Notes: a model not told the origin generated them from the letters alone. A DNA stretch of 64,000 bases from UBA1562 sp041653955 (GCA_041653955.1 JBAZEH010000002.1:25877-89876); one strand, 5' to 3'; positions 1 to 8,186 are shown, counted from the stretch's first letter. Made by a program: numbers and translations.

Positions 1-117
1 GAATTAGCCAGGAAGAAGAAGGCAGAGGAGAAGAGGCAGAAAAAGCTGGAGAAGAAAGCAGCGGAGGCCGCGCTCGAATCCGGGCAATCCCCCGATGACC
101 AGGCTGTTTTGGAGTGA
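1..117 (+). CDS. C-terminal end of a Lys/Glu-rich protein (partial)
   Basis: The window opens inside a reading frame that ends at the TGA at 115-117. The 38 visible residues are dominated by Lys, Glu and Ala, then an acidic tail ending in QAVLE. This is a charged, probably helical or disordered C-terminal extension. No domain can be identified from it, and the gene start lies upstream of the window. No function is proposed. Confidence 0.6.
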   Translation, partial: ELARKKKAEEKRQKKLEKKAAEAALESGQSPDDQAVLE

Positions 118-119
118 GG

Positions 120-199
120 TAACGCCCAAATCTATCGGATGATTTGGCGTAAACTGTTGTTTTAACGCCCAAATCTATCGGATGATTTGGCGTAAACTG
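120..199. repeat. Tandem 37-bp repeat forming a hairpin, two copies
   Basis: Two identical 37-bp copies lie at 120-156 and 163-199, a period of 43 bp. Each has inverted arms: CGCC-AAAT near its left end can pair with ATTT-GGCG near its right end, with one bulged C. They sit between the upstream stop codon and the Shine-Dalgarno sequence of the 216 gene. A third, diverged copy lies at 37426-37461, also directly before the ribosome-binding site of a small gene. They could be structured 5'-UTR elements or small dispersed repeats. Confidence 0.8.
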
Positions 200-215
200 C
201 TGTTTAGGAGGTAAA

Positions 216-374
216 ATGGAATATCAGAGTGGTGGATTTGGCGGGCCCAGGGAGATGCATAAGGCAGTATGTTCGGAATGCAAGAAAGAGTGTGAAGTCC
301 CATTCAAACCCAGGAATGACCGCCCGATATACTGCAGGGATTGTTATTCAAAGCGCAAGAACGAAGGGCGTTAA
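216..374 (+). CDS. CxxC-x17-CxxC small zinc-ribbon protein
   Basis: This is a 52-residue protein with CSEC, exactly 17 residues, then CRDC, followed by a short basic tail. That spacing defines a known family of small presumed zinc-binding proteins common in Omnitrophota, Planctomycetes and Patescibacteria, whose function is unknown. The N-terminus is Gly/Pro-rich. The start is supported by a good ribosome-binding site (AGGAGG, 4 nt before the ATG). A strong terminator follows, so it looks monocistronic, with the hairpin repeat pair in its leader. By analogy it may bind nucleic acid, but nothing in the sequence shows this. Confidence 0.85.
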   Translation: MEYQSGGFGGPREMHKAVCSECKKECEVPFKPRNDRPIYCRDCYSKRKNEGR

Positions 375-392
375 TTTTATAGCAGAAGCCTG

Positions 393-431
393 AAAACCGC
401 AAGGAAAGGGTATTTGGCCTTGCGGTTTTTT
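393..431 (+). terminator. Rho-independent terminator after the zinc-ribbon gene
   Basis: A 12-bp perfect stem (AAAACCGCAAGG with CCTTGCGGTTTT) closes a 13-nt loop and runs straight into a T-tract (426-431). It ends the 216-374 transcription unit. Confidence 0.93.
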
Positions 432-440
432 GTTTTGCCG

Positions 441-470
441 TTGCCCCTTGCCATAGCTATATGATATAAT
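441..470 (+). promoter_or_regulatory. Candidate sigma70 promoter for plsC operon
   Basis: TTGCCC (441-446) and TATAAT (465-470) are separated by 18 bp, downstream of the terminator and about 50 bp before plsC. The -10 is consensus and the -35 is moderate. Confidence 0.5.
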
Positions 471-519
471 AAAACATTATCTATATAATGAGATTTTATA
501 CCGCAGCTTACAGGATAAG

Positions 520-1233
520 ATGATAAAGCAATCTATACAGTCGGTGTTTATATGGGTTGTCGGAGTTCTTCTGTTAGTAGTGTTGTTTCTGACTATGGCA
601 TTACTTTCGGTGCTCCTTTATCCTTTTGACAGGAAACGTAAGATCGTGCACGCACAGTGTTTTTGGTGGGCGGACGCGGTAACGGCCCTGAACCCTTATT
701 GGGATGTAAAGGTGAGCGGGCTTGAGAATATAGACCACAAGAGAACATACGTTGCCGTTTCAAACCATCAGAGCCTCGCCGATATCGTGTTGATGTATAA
801 GACAAAAATGCAGTTTAAGTGGGTTGCCAAGGATAGCCTGTTTAGGGTGCCTTTGCTCGGATGGAATATGAGCCTTGCCAGGCATATCCGGCTCAGGCGC
901 GGGAATCTTTCAAGTATCAGGAAGGTATACAGGGAAGCCGGTGAATGGCTGCGCAAGGGTATATCAGTCGTATTCTTTCCGGAAGGGACAAGGGGCAGTG
1001 AAGAAGGGACAGGGGAGTTCCAGAATGGGGCATTCAAGTTGGCGATAAGCAAAAAGGTCCCTATCCTGCCTATTGCGATCACGGGAACGGGAGATGCTAT
1101 TCCAAAAGGAAGCTGGCGGTTTACGACCAGGATCTCATGCGCAATAAAGGTTTTACCTCCCATAGAGACCGCAGGATTTCTGCCGGGCGATTTCTCGCGC
1201 TTGCGCGATATGGCCAGGGAAAAATTATCGTAA
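520..1233 (+). CDS. plsC: 1-acyl-sn-glycerol-3-phosphate acyltransferase
   Basis: A 237-residue PlsC-family acyltransferase that would acylate lysophosphatidic acid to phosphatidic acid in phospholipid synthesis. The N-terminal 30 residues form a membrane segment. The catalytic HX4D motif is seen as NHQSLADI near residue 83, and the acyl-acceptor site as FPEGTRG near residue 153. The length is normal for the family. The ribosome-binding site (AGGATA) is modest. An RRM protein gene follows 7 bp after the stop, so the two may be cotranscribed, although no functional link is evident. Confidence 0.93.
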   Translation: MIKQSIQSVFIWVVGVLLLVVLFLTMALLSVLLYPFDRKRKIVHAQCFWWADAVTALNPYWDVKVSGLENIDHKRTYVAVSNHQSLADIVLMYKTKMQFKWVAKDSLFRVPLLGWNMSLARHIRLRRGNLSSIRKVYREAGEWLRKGISVVFFPEGTRGSEEGTGEFQNGAFKLAISKKVPILPIAITGTGDAIPKGSWRFTTRISCAIKVLPPIETAGFLPGDFSRLRDMAREKLS

Positions 1234-1240
1234 GATCAGT

Positions 1241-1840
1241 ATGAATATTTTTGTGGGTAACTTATCATTCAAGGCCGGTGAAGAGGACCTGAAGAACCTT
1301 TTTAAAAGTTTTGGCGCTGTTGATTCTGTCAGGATCGTGATGGAAAAAAAAGGTAAAAAATCCAGGGGGTTCGGGTTTGTCCAGATGCCTGATGAACAAC
1401 AGGCCCTTGCTGCGATAAGCGCCCTGAACGGTAATGAGTTCATGGAGCGCCCCCTTAATGTCAGCCCGGCGCGCTCCAAGCCTGAAGTAGAGCGGGATAA
1501 AGGCGAAGCAAAAGAGCGCCATCTTAAAGCCGATACTAAAGGCCGTAAAGACCCCTGGTATAAGCCGGCTTTTGAGAAGAAAGCAGGAAGATATAAAACA
1601 GGGAGGCGTTCGCGGAGTTTTATGAAGCGGCGCGCCACAACGGGGATAGCCCAGGAGGCTTTGCCTGAGCCTAAGAGCGGGGAGAACCCTATGCGTTGGC
1701 GCAAAAAGCAGGATCAGCCTAAGCCATGGAAGAAGCGGGCAGGCGGTAAGCCCAATCCATTGCGCAGGAACAGGAGGCATTCGCGCCCGCGCCAATCCCT
1801 GGTCGAAAGCCGCAGGAAACCGGGCGGCTATAACAGATGA
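1241..1840 (+). CDS. RNA-binding protein with one RRM and a long basic tail
   Basis: The 199-residue protein begins with a complete RNA recognition motif of about 80 residues. RNP2 is seen as IFVGNLS (residues 3-9) and RNP1 as SRGFGFVQM (near 45). The RRM is of the glycine-rich bacterial type (Rbp family) often linked to cold or stress RNA metabolism. The rest is a roughly 115-residue Arg/Lys-rich low-complexity tail, longer than in typical bacterial Rbp proteins. It could add non-specific RNA binding or drive condensates; that is inference. The stop overlaps the next start by four bases (ATGA). Confidence 0.92.
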   Translation: MNIFVGNLSFKAGEEDLKNLFKSFGAVDSVRIVMEKKGKKSRGFGFVQMPDEQQALAAISALNGNEFMERPLNVSPARSKPEVERDKGEAKERHLKADTKGRKDPWYKPAFEKKAGRYKTGRRSRSFMKRRATTGIAQEALPEPKSGENPMRWRKKQDQPKPWKKRAGGKPNPLRRNRRHSRPRQSLVESRRKPGGYNR

Positions 1841-2085
1841 AGTTAAAATTGAACCTTTATCCGGTAGTCCCGGATATGGAAGAAAGGCTTATAGAGATCT
1901 TTCAGGAAGCGGTGGATAACCGCGCAAAGATGCTTGAGATCACTTATGGCGAAGCCGGAGATATTGTCAAGAAGCGCATACTGAATTTTCTGAATAAAAA
2001 AGAGGTCCGCCAGCTTTATTCCCGCTACGAGAAGACGGAAAAGGGGTGGGGGAGGATTTACGTGCATTTTCGCTGGAAAGATTGA
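1837..2085 (+). CDS. Small Smr (MutS2-related) domain protein
   Basis: An 82-residue stand-alone Smr-like domain. The C-terminal part matches the family strongly: a LEITYGEAGDIVKKRIL segment where most members have a G-x-G loop, then a RIYVHFRW ending typical of small bacterial Smr proteins. The usual N-terminal LDxH is altered to LNLYP, so the nuclease-type motif is degenerate. Smr domains bind or cut branched DNA or, on stalled ribosomes, mRNA. Translational coupling to the RRM gene points towards an RNA role, by inference. Confidence 0.8.
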   Translation: MKLKLNLYPVVPDMEERLIEIFQEAVDNRAKMLEITYGEAGDIVKKRILNFLNKKEVRQLYSRYEKTEKGWGRIYVHFRWKD

Positions 2086-2099
2086 GCTTAACTTTTAGG

Positions 2100-2128
2100 T
2101 TGACAAACCAGTATAAAGGGGGTATACT
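2100..2128 (+). promoter_or_regulatory. Sigma70 promoter for helicase operon
   Basis: TTGACA (2100-2105), a 17-bp spacer and TATACT (2123-2128) form a near-consensus promoter. It starts a leader of about 100 nt ahead of the 2238 gene and the helicase. Confidence 0.88.
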
Positions 2129-2145
2129 TATTTAACAATATAGGT

Positions 2146-2205
2146 AAAAGATTAGAAGATCGCAGGCCGGAAAAGGGCGATAAAGCTAACCTTTCCGGCT
2201 TTTTT
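2146..2205 (+). promoter_or_regulatory. Leader element with terminator hairpin, related to the csp leader
   Basis: The leader carries AGATTAG-AA at about 2151 and then a terminator-like hairpin. GCCGG-AAA-GG (2166-2176) pairs with CCTTTCCGGC (2190-2199), followed by T6. AGATTAG could instead pair with the CTAACCT that forms the 3' arm of the terminator, with one mismatch, giving a possible antiterminator. A nearly identical arrangement sits before the cold-shock gene at 35410-35467. Confidence 0.7.
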
Positions 2206-2237
2206 CTTCTATGTTCTCTTTCATAAAGGAAACGGCC

Positions 2238-2384
2238 ATGCAAAAGGTAAAGACATCTCATAAGGGGAGGAAGTGCAGGTTTCCGCGCTGCAAGCAGATC
2301 TTAAGTATATATAACCATGAGGAGTATTGCCATATCCATCTGGGAGAGGTTGGGAATGGATATAAGCCTAAAATACATAAATAA
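2238..2384 (+). CDS. 48-residue Cys/His microprotein upstream of the helicase
   Basis: Translation from the ATG at 2238, preceded by AAAGGA, gives 48 residues. They carry C-x4-C, then 12 residues, then C-H-x-H, a plausible single zinc-binding knuckle. The protein is strongly basic near its N-terminus. It lies between the hairpin leader and the helicase. The helicase has almost no ribosome-binding site of its own and starts 2 bp after this stop, so translational coupling is likely. I do not recognise a named family. Confidence 0.65.
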   Translation: MQKVKTSHKGRKCRFPRCKQILSIYNHEEYCHIHLGEVGNGYKPKIHK

Positions 2385-2386
2385 CT

Positions 2387-3652
2387 ATGAGACATGAAAC
2401 AGTGAATGTGAATAAAGTTAATGCGCCGCAGGCGCCTAATCAGGCCGGCCGGAGCTTTTACGGGCTTGGTATTGTTCCAAAGATACTGGATATCCTTGAG
2501 CGCATCAAGTTCAAGGCGCCGACTCCGATCCAGTTCAAGGCTATCCCTCTTGCCATAGAAGGCAAGGATGTTATCGGCATAGCGCAGACCGGGACCGGAA
2601 AAACACACTCTTTTGCCATACCTATGGTGCAGCGCCTCGTTAATATGAAGGGGGTAGGGCTGGTCCTTGCTCCTACGCGCGAGCTGGCCATACAGATAGA
2701 AGAGGCCTTTCAGGGGATAGCCCGTCCGTTCGGGATGAAGAGCGCCTGTCTTATAGGCGGGGCTCCTATGGAGGCGCAGGTGCAGGCGCTGCGCAAGAAT
2801 CCGCGGATAGTTATAGCGACCCCCGGGAGGCTTATTGACCATATGAGCCAGTGGAATTTCATTCCCTCTGAAGTATGTATGCTGGTCCTTGATGAGGCAG
2901 ACCGGATGCTTGATATGGGGTTTGCCCCGCAGATAACTAAAATACTAAAATTCCTGCCGAAAGAAAGGCAGACAATGCTGTTTTCCGCGACTATACCAAA
3001 AGAGATCATGCATATAGCCGCTACTTACATGAAGCTTCCGGTATCGGTTGAGATCGCTCCTTCCGGGACAACGGCTGAACGCGTGACCCAGGAATTATTT
3101 ATCGTTAATAAAGAAGCCAAGCGCAGGCTCCTTGGAAAACTGCTGGCTCAATACCACGGGCCGGTACTTCTTTTTTCGCGGACAAAACATAACGCGCGTA
3201 AGATCACTATGTCTATACGTGATATGGGGTATAGCTCCGCGGAGATACATTCTAACCGTTCTCTTAGCCAGCGCCGCGAAGCCCTGGATGGCTTTAAATC
3301 AGGCAGGTATAAGGTTCTCGTTGCAACCGATATAGCCGCAAGAGGCATAGATGTAGCAGGGATAGAGCTGGTTATTAATTATGATATACCCGAAGATGCC
3401 GAGAATTACGTGCATCGTATCGGCCGCACCGCGAGGGCAGGGCATAAGGGGCATGCGATATCTTTTGCCACCCCTGACCAGAGCCGCGATGTGAAGGATA
3501 TTGAAAAGCTTATCCGTTCCACTCTCCCCGTGTCAAAACATCCCGAAGTCCCATCCGAAGAGTTCTCCGAATCAATGCAGGCGGCCCCCCGCTATAAAGG
3601 TAGAAGGCCGCAGCAAAACCAGAAACGATATAAGTTCCGCCCTCGCCGCTAA
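2387..3652 (+). CDS. DEAD-box ATP-dependent RNA helicase (RhlE/DeaD type)
   Basis: A 421-residue helicase with the full motif set: Q motif with TPIQ, motif I AQTGTGKT (66-73), PTRELA, TPGR, DEAD, SAT, RGID and HRIGRTAR. It unwinds short RNA duplexes in the cytoplasm, typically in ribosome assembly, mRNA decay or cold adaptation. A basic C-terminal tail (about 50 residues, KGRRPQQNQK region) replaces the longer DeaD extension, which makes it closest to RhlE. The promoter and leader match those of the cold-shock gene at 35516, suggesting shared control. Confidence 0.95.
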   Translation: MRHETVNVNKVNAPQAPNQAGRSFYGLGIVPKILDILERIKFKAPTPIQFKAIPLAIEGKDVIGIAQTGTGKTHSFAIPMVQRLVNMKGVGLVLAPTRELAIQIEEAFQGIARPFGMKSACLIGGAPMEAQVQALRKNPRIVIATPGRLIDHMSQWNFIPSEVCMLVLDEADRMLDMGFAPQITKILKFLPKERQTMLFSATIPKEIMHIAATYMKLPVSVEIAPSGTTAERVTQELFIVNKEAKRRLLGKLLAQYHGPVLLFSRTKHNARKITMSIRDMGYSSAEIHSNRSLSQRREALDGFKSGRYKVLVATDIAARGIDVAGIELVINYDIPEDAENYVHRIGRTARAGHKGHAISFATPDQSRDVKDIEKLIRSTLPVSKHPEVPSEEFSESMQAAPRYKGRRPQQNQKRYKFRPRR

Positions 3653-3721
3653 ACAACCAATTAAAAGCAGTGGCTGCCCCTGTTTATTTCTTGACAGGAT
3701 AGGTATGTTGTGGTAGGTTAT

Positions 3722-3746
3722 ATCATATATATCATACTAATCATAC
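3722..3746 (+). promoter_or_regulatory. Three phased ATCATA repeats upstream of abrB-like gene
   Basis: ATCATAT, ATCATAC and ATCATAC begin at 3722, 3731 and 3740, an exact 9-bp period inside an AT-rich stretch about 30 bp before the AbrB-like start. They are plausible operator half-sites for that regulator or another DNA-binding protein. No convincing promoter with normal spacing was found beside them. Confidence 0.5.
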
Positions 3747-3775
3747 TTATATGCTTTTAAATAAGGAGAGCCAGA

Positions 3776-4006
3776 ATGAAGAAGCCGCATATGCCTAAAA
3801 TGTACGGGACGGTCACCATAGGGGAGCGCGGACAGGTCGTTATCCCCGCGGAGGCCAGAAAGCAGTTTCGCCTGAAGGGCGGGGATAAGCTGATAGTGTT
3901 TGCCAACGGAGAAGGGCCAATAGCGCTGTTTCCCTCCGAGCATTTCACCCAGTTCCTGGAGCATACCGCTGAGATGCTCTCTAAAATAAAGAAGGGTAAC
4001 GCCTGA
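3776..4006 (+). CDS. AbrB/MazE/SpoVT-type DNA-binding protein
   Basis: A 76-residue protein whose residues from about 8 to 55 form the swapped-hairpin AbrB domain: a GTVTIGERGQVVIPAEAR core, then LKGGDKLIV. Such proteins dimerise and bind AT-rich DNA, often as transition-state regulators or antitoxins. No toxin gene is adjacent. Instead the gene lies 8 bp before a TolC-MacA-MacB exporter operon, so it probably regulates that operon, perhaps through the ATCATA repeats just upstream. The ribosome-binding site AGGAGAG supports the start. Confidence 0.9.
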   Translation: MKKPHMPKMYGTVTIGERGQVVIPAEARKQFRLKGGDKLIVFANGEGPIALFPSEHFTQFLEHTAEMLSKIKKGNA

Positions 4007-4014
4007 CAGGAGCT

Positions 4015-5277
4015 ATGAAGAGAAACGCCGCAATAATATTATTTTTCTTATTAAGTATTTGCCAGGGCAGGGTATCTGCCGAACAGGTGCTTACCTGGAA
4101 GGATTGTATCAGAGAAGCGCAGAAAAACCACCCGGATCTGATCTCCGCCAAGGAACAGGTGAGCAGGTCAGTTTCCGGCAGGGAGATAACCAAGAGCAGC
4201 CTCCTGCCGCAGGTTACCGCGGATATAGGGGTAACCACCTCAAGGCCTGCCGGTAAATCCAAAAATACCAATACATATGACTATGGGGTAAGCGGTTCGC
4301 AGCTGCTATTTGACGGCACAAAGACCGGGCAGGAGTTAAGGGCTGCCTCGGAGGATATACAGGCAGCGAAAGAGAGTTATCGTTTTACTTCCTCGGATGT
4401 GCGGCTGCGCCTGCGTACTGCGTTCATAAATCTGCTTAAGGCGCAGGAGATGCTGAATGTGACGCAGGATATCTATGAGATAAGAAGAGGAAATGTGCAG
4501 CTGATCAGTTTAAGGTATGAGTCGGGTTTAGAGCATAGAGGAGCGCTCCTGACAGCTGAGGCAAACCTCGCCCAGGCAAAACTTGAAATAGACAGGGCAA
4601 GAAGGGACCTTGAGGTAGCGCAATCTCAGCTTAATAAAGAATTAGGAAGGAGTGAATTTGTTCCTATGCGCGCGGAAGGTGATTTTGAGGTGAATATGGA
4701 TAAAGATAAACCGGATTTTGCCGATATCGCTAAAGATAACCCTTCCGTAAAAAAGCTGTCTTTTTATAAGAATAGCGCGCTGTACGGGCTTAAGGGGGCG
4801 TATGCTAATTTTGCCCCTACTATTACTGCCCGCTCTACGGCAGGCAGGACCGCTTCGCATTGGCCTCCGAAGAACAGCCGGTGGGACGCGGGCGTAAGTT
4901 TATCCTGGCCGCTGTTTGAAGGCGGATTGAAGACCGCGCAGCTTGAACAGGCAAAGGCATTATATAAACAATATGAAGCTGATGAGAGGAGCGCAAGAGA
5001 CGCGGTTATATATACCCTGGAGGATACCTGGGCAGCATTGCAGGATAATGTGGAGTCGGTAGGGGTGGAGGAAAAGTTCCTTCAGGCGACGCAGGTGCGT
5101 TCTAATATCGCCGAGGCGCAATATTCATTAGGGCTTATGCAGTTTGATAACTGGACGATAATAGAAGATGACCTTGTGCAAAGTAAAAAGAGCCTGTTGA
5201 ATGCCCGGGCAAACGCGTTATACGCCGAGGCGAACTGGATACAGGCGAAAGGAGAGACCCTTGAATATGTTGACTAA
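4015..5277 (+). CDS. TolC-family outer membrane efflux protein
   Basis: A 420-residue outer-membrane factor. It has a signal peptide (residues 1-22, ending VSA) and then two repeats of long amphipathic helices and beta-strand segments typical of TolC: TWKDCIREAQKNHPDL at the mature start and an SWPLFEGG barrel strand near 300. It should form the trimeric exit duct for the downstream MacA-MacB pair. Its end overlaps the adaptor start by 11 bp, indicating a tight operon. Confidence 0.92.
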   Translation: MKRNAAIILFFLLSICQGRVSAEQVLTWKDCIREAQKNHPDLISAKEQVSRSVSGREITKSSLLPQVTADIGVTTSRPAGKSKNTNTYDYGVSGSQLLFDGTKTGQELRAASEDIQAAKESYRFTSSDVRLRLRTAFINLLKAQEMLNVTQDIYEIRRGNVQLISLRYESGLEHRGALLTAEANLAQAKLEIDRARRDLEVAQSQLNKELGRSEFVPMRAEGDFEVNMDKDKPDFADIAKDNPSVKKLSFYKNSALYGLKGAYANFAPTITARSTAGRTASHWPPKNSRWDAGVSLSWPLFEGGLKTAQLEQAKALYKQYEADERSARDAVIYTLEDTWAALQDNVESVGVEEKFLQATQVRSNIAEAQYSLGLMQFDNWTIIEDDLVQSKKSLLNARANALYAEANWIQAKGETLEYVD

Positions 5278-6217
5278 AAAGACCGGATTCGTGATCCTGC
5301 TTTTAGCCGCAGCCGCAGCCGCGTATCTTATTTTATTTTTTAAAGGGGAGAAAGGCCCCTATGAAGAGATGCGGGAGATAAAACCAGCAAGAGGGGCGAT
5401 AAAGTCGGTGATATCAACTACCGGCACAATACTACCTAAGAACCGCCTTGAGATAAAACCTCCGGTGAACGGACGGGTAGAGGAGATGTTGGTTAAGGAG
5501 GGAGAAAAGATCAAGGTTGGCCAGATACTTGCCTGGATGAGCTCAACAGAAAGGGCGGCGCTGGTTGACGCGGCGCGGGGAAAGGGAGAGGAAGAGCTTA
5601 AATACTGGAAGGAGGCGTATAAGCCTATACCTCTTATCTCTCCTATTGACGGAGAAGTTATTGTGGCTACTACGCAGCCGGGACAAACCGTTATTACCGG
5701 CGATGCCGTAGTAGTCCTGTCGGATCATCTGATCGCGCGCGCGCAGGTAGATGAGACCGATATAGGCAAGATAAAACTCAAACAGGAGGCAGTGATCACA
5801 CTGGATGCCTATCCGGATAAAAAGGTTAATGGAAAGGTAGGGCATATCTATTATGAATCAGAGACGGTGAATAATGTTACGGTATATAAGGTAGATGTCA
5901 TCCCGCAGGAGGAAGTGCTTTTCTTCCGCTCGGGGATGAATGCCATGATAGACTTTAAGGAAGATACCAGACCCGATTCCCTTTTGCTCCCGCAGGAAGC
6001 CGTGAGCAGGGATAAGGAGGGTAGTTGGGTGTTGTTAAAGAGAGGTAATAGCAGGGAACCTGAGAAGCGCGCGGTAAAGCTCGGGAATTCCGATGAGAAT
6101 AATGTAGAGATAATCTTTGGGTTGGATGATTCCGATACCGTGGTCGTCAAATCAACTGAATATAAATTGCCTACCGCGGCTACTTCTACAAATCCCTTTA
6201 TGCCCAAAAGAAGATGA
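5267..6217 (+). CDS. Periplasmic adaptor (MacA/HlyD family)
   Basis: The start chosen is the ATG at 5267, with GGAGAG upstream. It yields 316 residues beginning with MLTKK and one membrane anchor (residues 7-24). An upstream in-frame start would add 22 residues without a membrane-type sequence. The lipoyl/barrel-sandwich half (PVNGRVEEMLVKEGEKIKVGQIL) and the beta-barrel region (AQVDETDIGKIKL) mark a membrane-fusion protein. The helical hairpin is very short, with only about 30 residues between the half-lipoyl motifs. It bridges the MacB transporter and the TolC protein. Confidence 0.92.
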   Translation: MLTKKTGFVILLLAAAAAAYLILFFKGEKGPYEEMREIKPARGAIKSVISTTGTILPKNRLEIKPPVNGRVEEMLVKEGEKIKVGQILAWMSSTERAALVDAARGKGEEELKYWKEAYKPIPLISPIDGEVIVATTQPGQTVITGDAVVVLSDHLIARAQVDETDIGKIKLKQEAVITLDAYPDKKVNGKVGHIYYESETVNNVTVYKVDVIPQEEVLFFRSGMNAMIDFKEDTRPDSLLLPQEAVSRDKEGSWVLLKRGNSREPEKRAVKLGNSDENNVEIIFGLDDSDTVVVKSTEYKLPTAATSTNPFMPKRR

Positions 6218-8181
6218 TAGAGTTAAAAGATATACATAAGACATACCAGATGGGCAAGGTGGAAGTGAAAGCCCTGCAGGGGGTCACTTTATCCATTAAA
6301 GCCGGAGAGTTCGTAGCTATTATGGGCCCTTCGGGTTCCGGTAAATCCACCCTGATGCATATTATCGGGTTATTGGATAGCCCGGATAAAGGAGAATATT
6401 ATTTATGCGGTAAACGCATGCATGATCTAAGTGAAGAGCAGTCAGCGCTCCTGCGTAACAGGCTTGTGGGGTTTATTTTTCAGCAGTTCCATCTCCTGCC
6501 GCGCATGAGCGCCCTTGAGAACGCGGAGCTGCCCCTTATATATGCCGGCAAGAGGCACCTTAAAGATAAGGCAGCGGAGAAGATACGCGAGGTAGGGTTA
6601 GCGCAGCGTAGTTCTCATCGTCCGAATGAGCTCTCGGGCGGTCAACAGCAAAGAGTGGCTATAGCCAGGGCCCTTGTAAATGAGCCGCTTATTATTATGG
6701 CGGATGAGCCCACAGGTAACCTGGATTCAAAGAGCAAGGAAGAGATTGTCGGGGTATTGAAGGAGTTGAATAAAAAGGGTAAGACCGTTGTGGTAGTAAC
6801 CCATGAAAATGAGATAGCCGCCCACGCGCAGCGCGTCATTATGATGCGCGACGGTAAGATAGTTTCGGATAAATCCGGCAGCGCTATTGCTGCCTCGGAA
6901 AAAGATGAAGAGCAGGCAAAGGAGGCGTGCCGGAGTTTATCTGATTCCAGGCATAAGGTGGCAGGGGCAGAATTCAGGGATTTTGTTTTTCAGGCGCTTT
7001 CTGCGATGGTCTCTCATAAGGCGCGTTCTTTTCTTTCTATCCTGGGTATCCTTATAGGCGTGGCCGCGGTTATCGCTATGCTGGCCCTCGGGCAGGGCGC
7101 TAAGGAGTCTATCCAGGCGCAGCTCGCGTCATTAGGCTCTAATTTACTGATGATAAGGCCCGGTTCTTCGAGGGTACGCGGCGTCTCCCTTGAAGCAGGG
7201 GCAGTTACCAGGTTTACCTTCGCCGATGTGGCAGCGCTTGAGAAAATGACTGATTTTGTGCGCCGCATTACTCCTACCGTCAGAGGGAGGGCGCAGGTAG
7301 TTTATGGGAACAGCAACTGGAACACGCAGGTAGAGGGGGCAGGCGCGGATTATGCGCAGATGCGTAATTCCGTTCCCGCGGTAGGCAGGTTTTTCACCGA
7401 AGAGGAAGTGAGGATGAGGGATAAGGTCGCGGTATTAGGCACGACCGTAGTAAAGGAACTTTTCGGGGACGCTAATCCGGTGGGCAGGACGATCAGGATA
7501 AACCTGATAAATTTCAAAGTGATAGGGATACTGCCGGCAAAGGGCGCGAGCACCTTTCATGACCAGGATGATACTATGCTTATCCCCATAAGCACGGCTA
7601 TGTACCGCCTCCTCGGCAAGGATTATATAGACAGCATCTACGTAGAGGTAACGGATATCACCCGGATGCAGGAGGCAGAGGATGCCATTTCCCGGATGAT
7701 CATTAAGACGCACAGGTTAAGAAAAGATGAGCAGGATTCATTTATGATACGCAATATGGCTGATATAAAGGAAACGCTTGAGGCAACTACCAGGACAATG
7801 TCCATACTCCTGGGTTGTATCGCCGCGATATCCCTTCTTGTCGGCGGAATAGGTATAATGAATATTATGCTTGTATCAGTTACTGAACGCACCCGAGAGA
7901 TAGGCCTGCGTAAGGCGATAGGGGCCACAAACAGGGATATTATGCTGCAGTTTTTGGTTGAGGCAATACTTATGGCTACTATCGGAGGGGTGATCGGCAT
8001 ACTTTTAGGCAGTGGTGCCGCGGTCATGATAACGGTATTCGCCGGGTGGACAGTCAAGATAACCGCCGCTTCCATAATCCTTGCTACAGTATTTTCATTG
8101 GCCGTAGGAGTAGTATTCGGCCTGTGGCCGGCGCGCCAGGCAGCCCGCCTCGACCCCATAGAGGCATTAAGGTACGAATAA
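6214..8181 (+). CDS. macB: MacB-type ABC exporter, ATPase fused to permease
   Basis: A 655-residue single-chain mechanotransmission exporter. The N-terminal ATPase has Walker A GPSGSGKS, the Q-loop, signature LSGGQQQR, Walker B IIMADEP and the H-loop VVTHE. A linker follows, then one membrane segment near 275, a large periplasmic MacB core, and three membrane segments at the C-terminus with the FtsX-type fold. It overlaps the adaptor stop by four bases. MacAB-TolC systems export macrolides, lipopeptides or other periplasmic substrates; the cargo cannot be told here. Confidence 0.94.
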   Translation: MIELKDIHKTYQMGKVEVKALQGVTLSIKAGEFVAIMGPSGSGKSTLMHIIGLLDSPDKGEYYLCGKRMHDLSEEQSALLRNRLVGFIFQQFHLLPRMSALENAELPLIYAGKRHLKDKAAEKIREVGLAQRSSHRPNELSGGQQQRVAIARALVNEPLIIMADEPTGNLDSKSKEEIVGVLKELNKKGKTVVVVTHENEIAAHAQRVIMMRDGKIVSDKSGSAIAASEKDEEQAKEACRSLSDSRHKVAGAEFRDFVFQALSAMVSHKARSFLSILGILIGVAAVIAMLALGQGAKESIQAQLASLGSNLLMIRPGSSRVRGVSLEAGAVTRFTFADVAALEKMTDFVRRITPTVRGRAQVVYGNSNWNTQVEGAGADYAQMRNSVPAVGRFFTEEEVRMRDKVAVLGTTVVKELFGDANPVGRTIRINLINFKVIGILPAKGASTFHDQDDTMLIPISTAMYRLLGKDYIDSIYVEVTDITRMQEAEDAISRMIIKTHRLRKDEQDSFMIRNMADIKETLEATTRTMSILLGCIAAISLLVGGIGIMNIMLVSVTERTREIGLRKAIGATNRDIMLQFLVEAILMATIGGVIGILLGSGAAVMITVFAGWTVKITAASIILATVFSLAVGVVFGLWPARQAARLDPIEALRYE

Positions 8182-8186
8182 CCTTC

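Noticed and set aside
120..199. Two 37-bp repeats considered as a CRISPR array start
   Set aside because: Only two copies, a 6-bp gap instead of a 30-bp spacer, and no cas genes; a hairpin tandem fits better.
3692..3724. TTGACA near 3692 considered as a promoter for the AbrB gene
   Set aside because: The nearest good -10 (TATATC) is more than 20 bp away, outside normal spacing.
3776..4006. AbrB-like gene considered as an antitoxin
   Set aside because: No toxin-sized gene adjoins it; the neighbour is the exporter operon.
5201..5266. Longer start for the MacA adaptor
   Set aside because: The extra 22 residues lack a signal-like sequence and overlap the TolC gene; the ATG at 5267 has a good ribosome-binding site.
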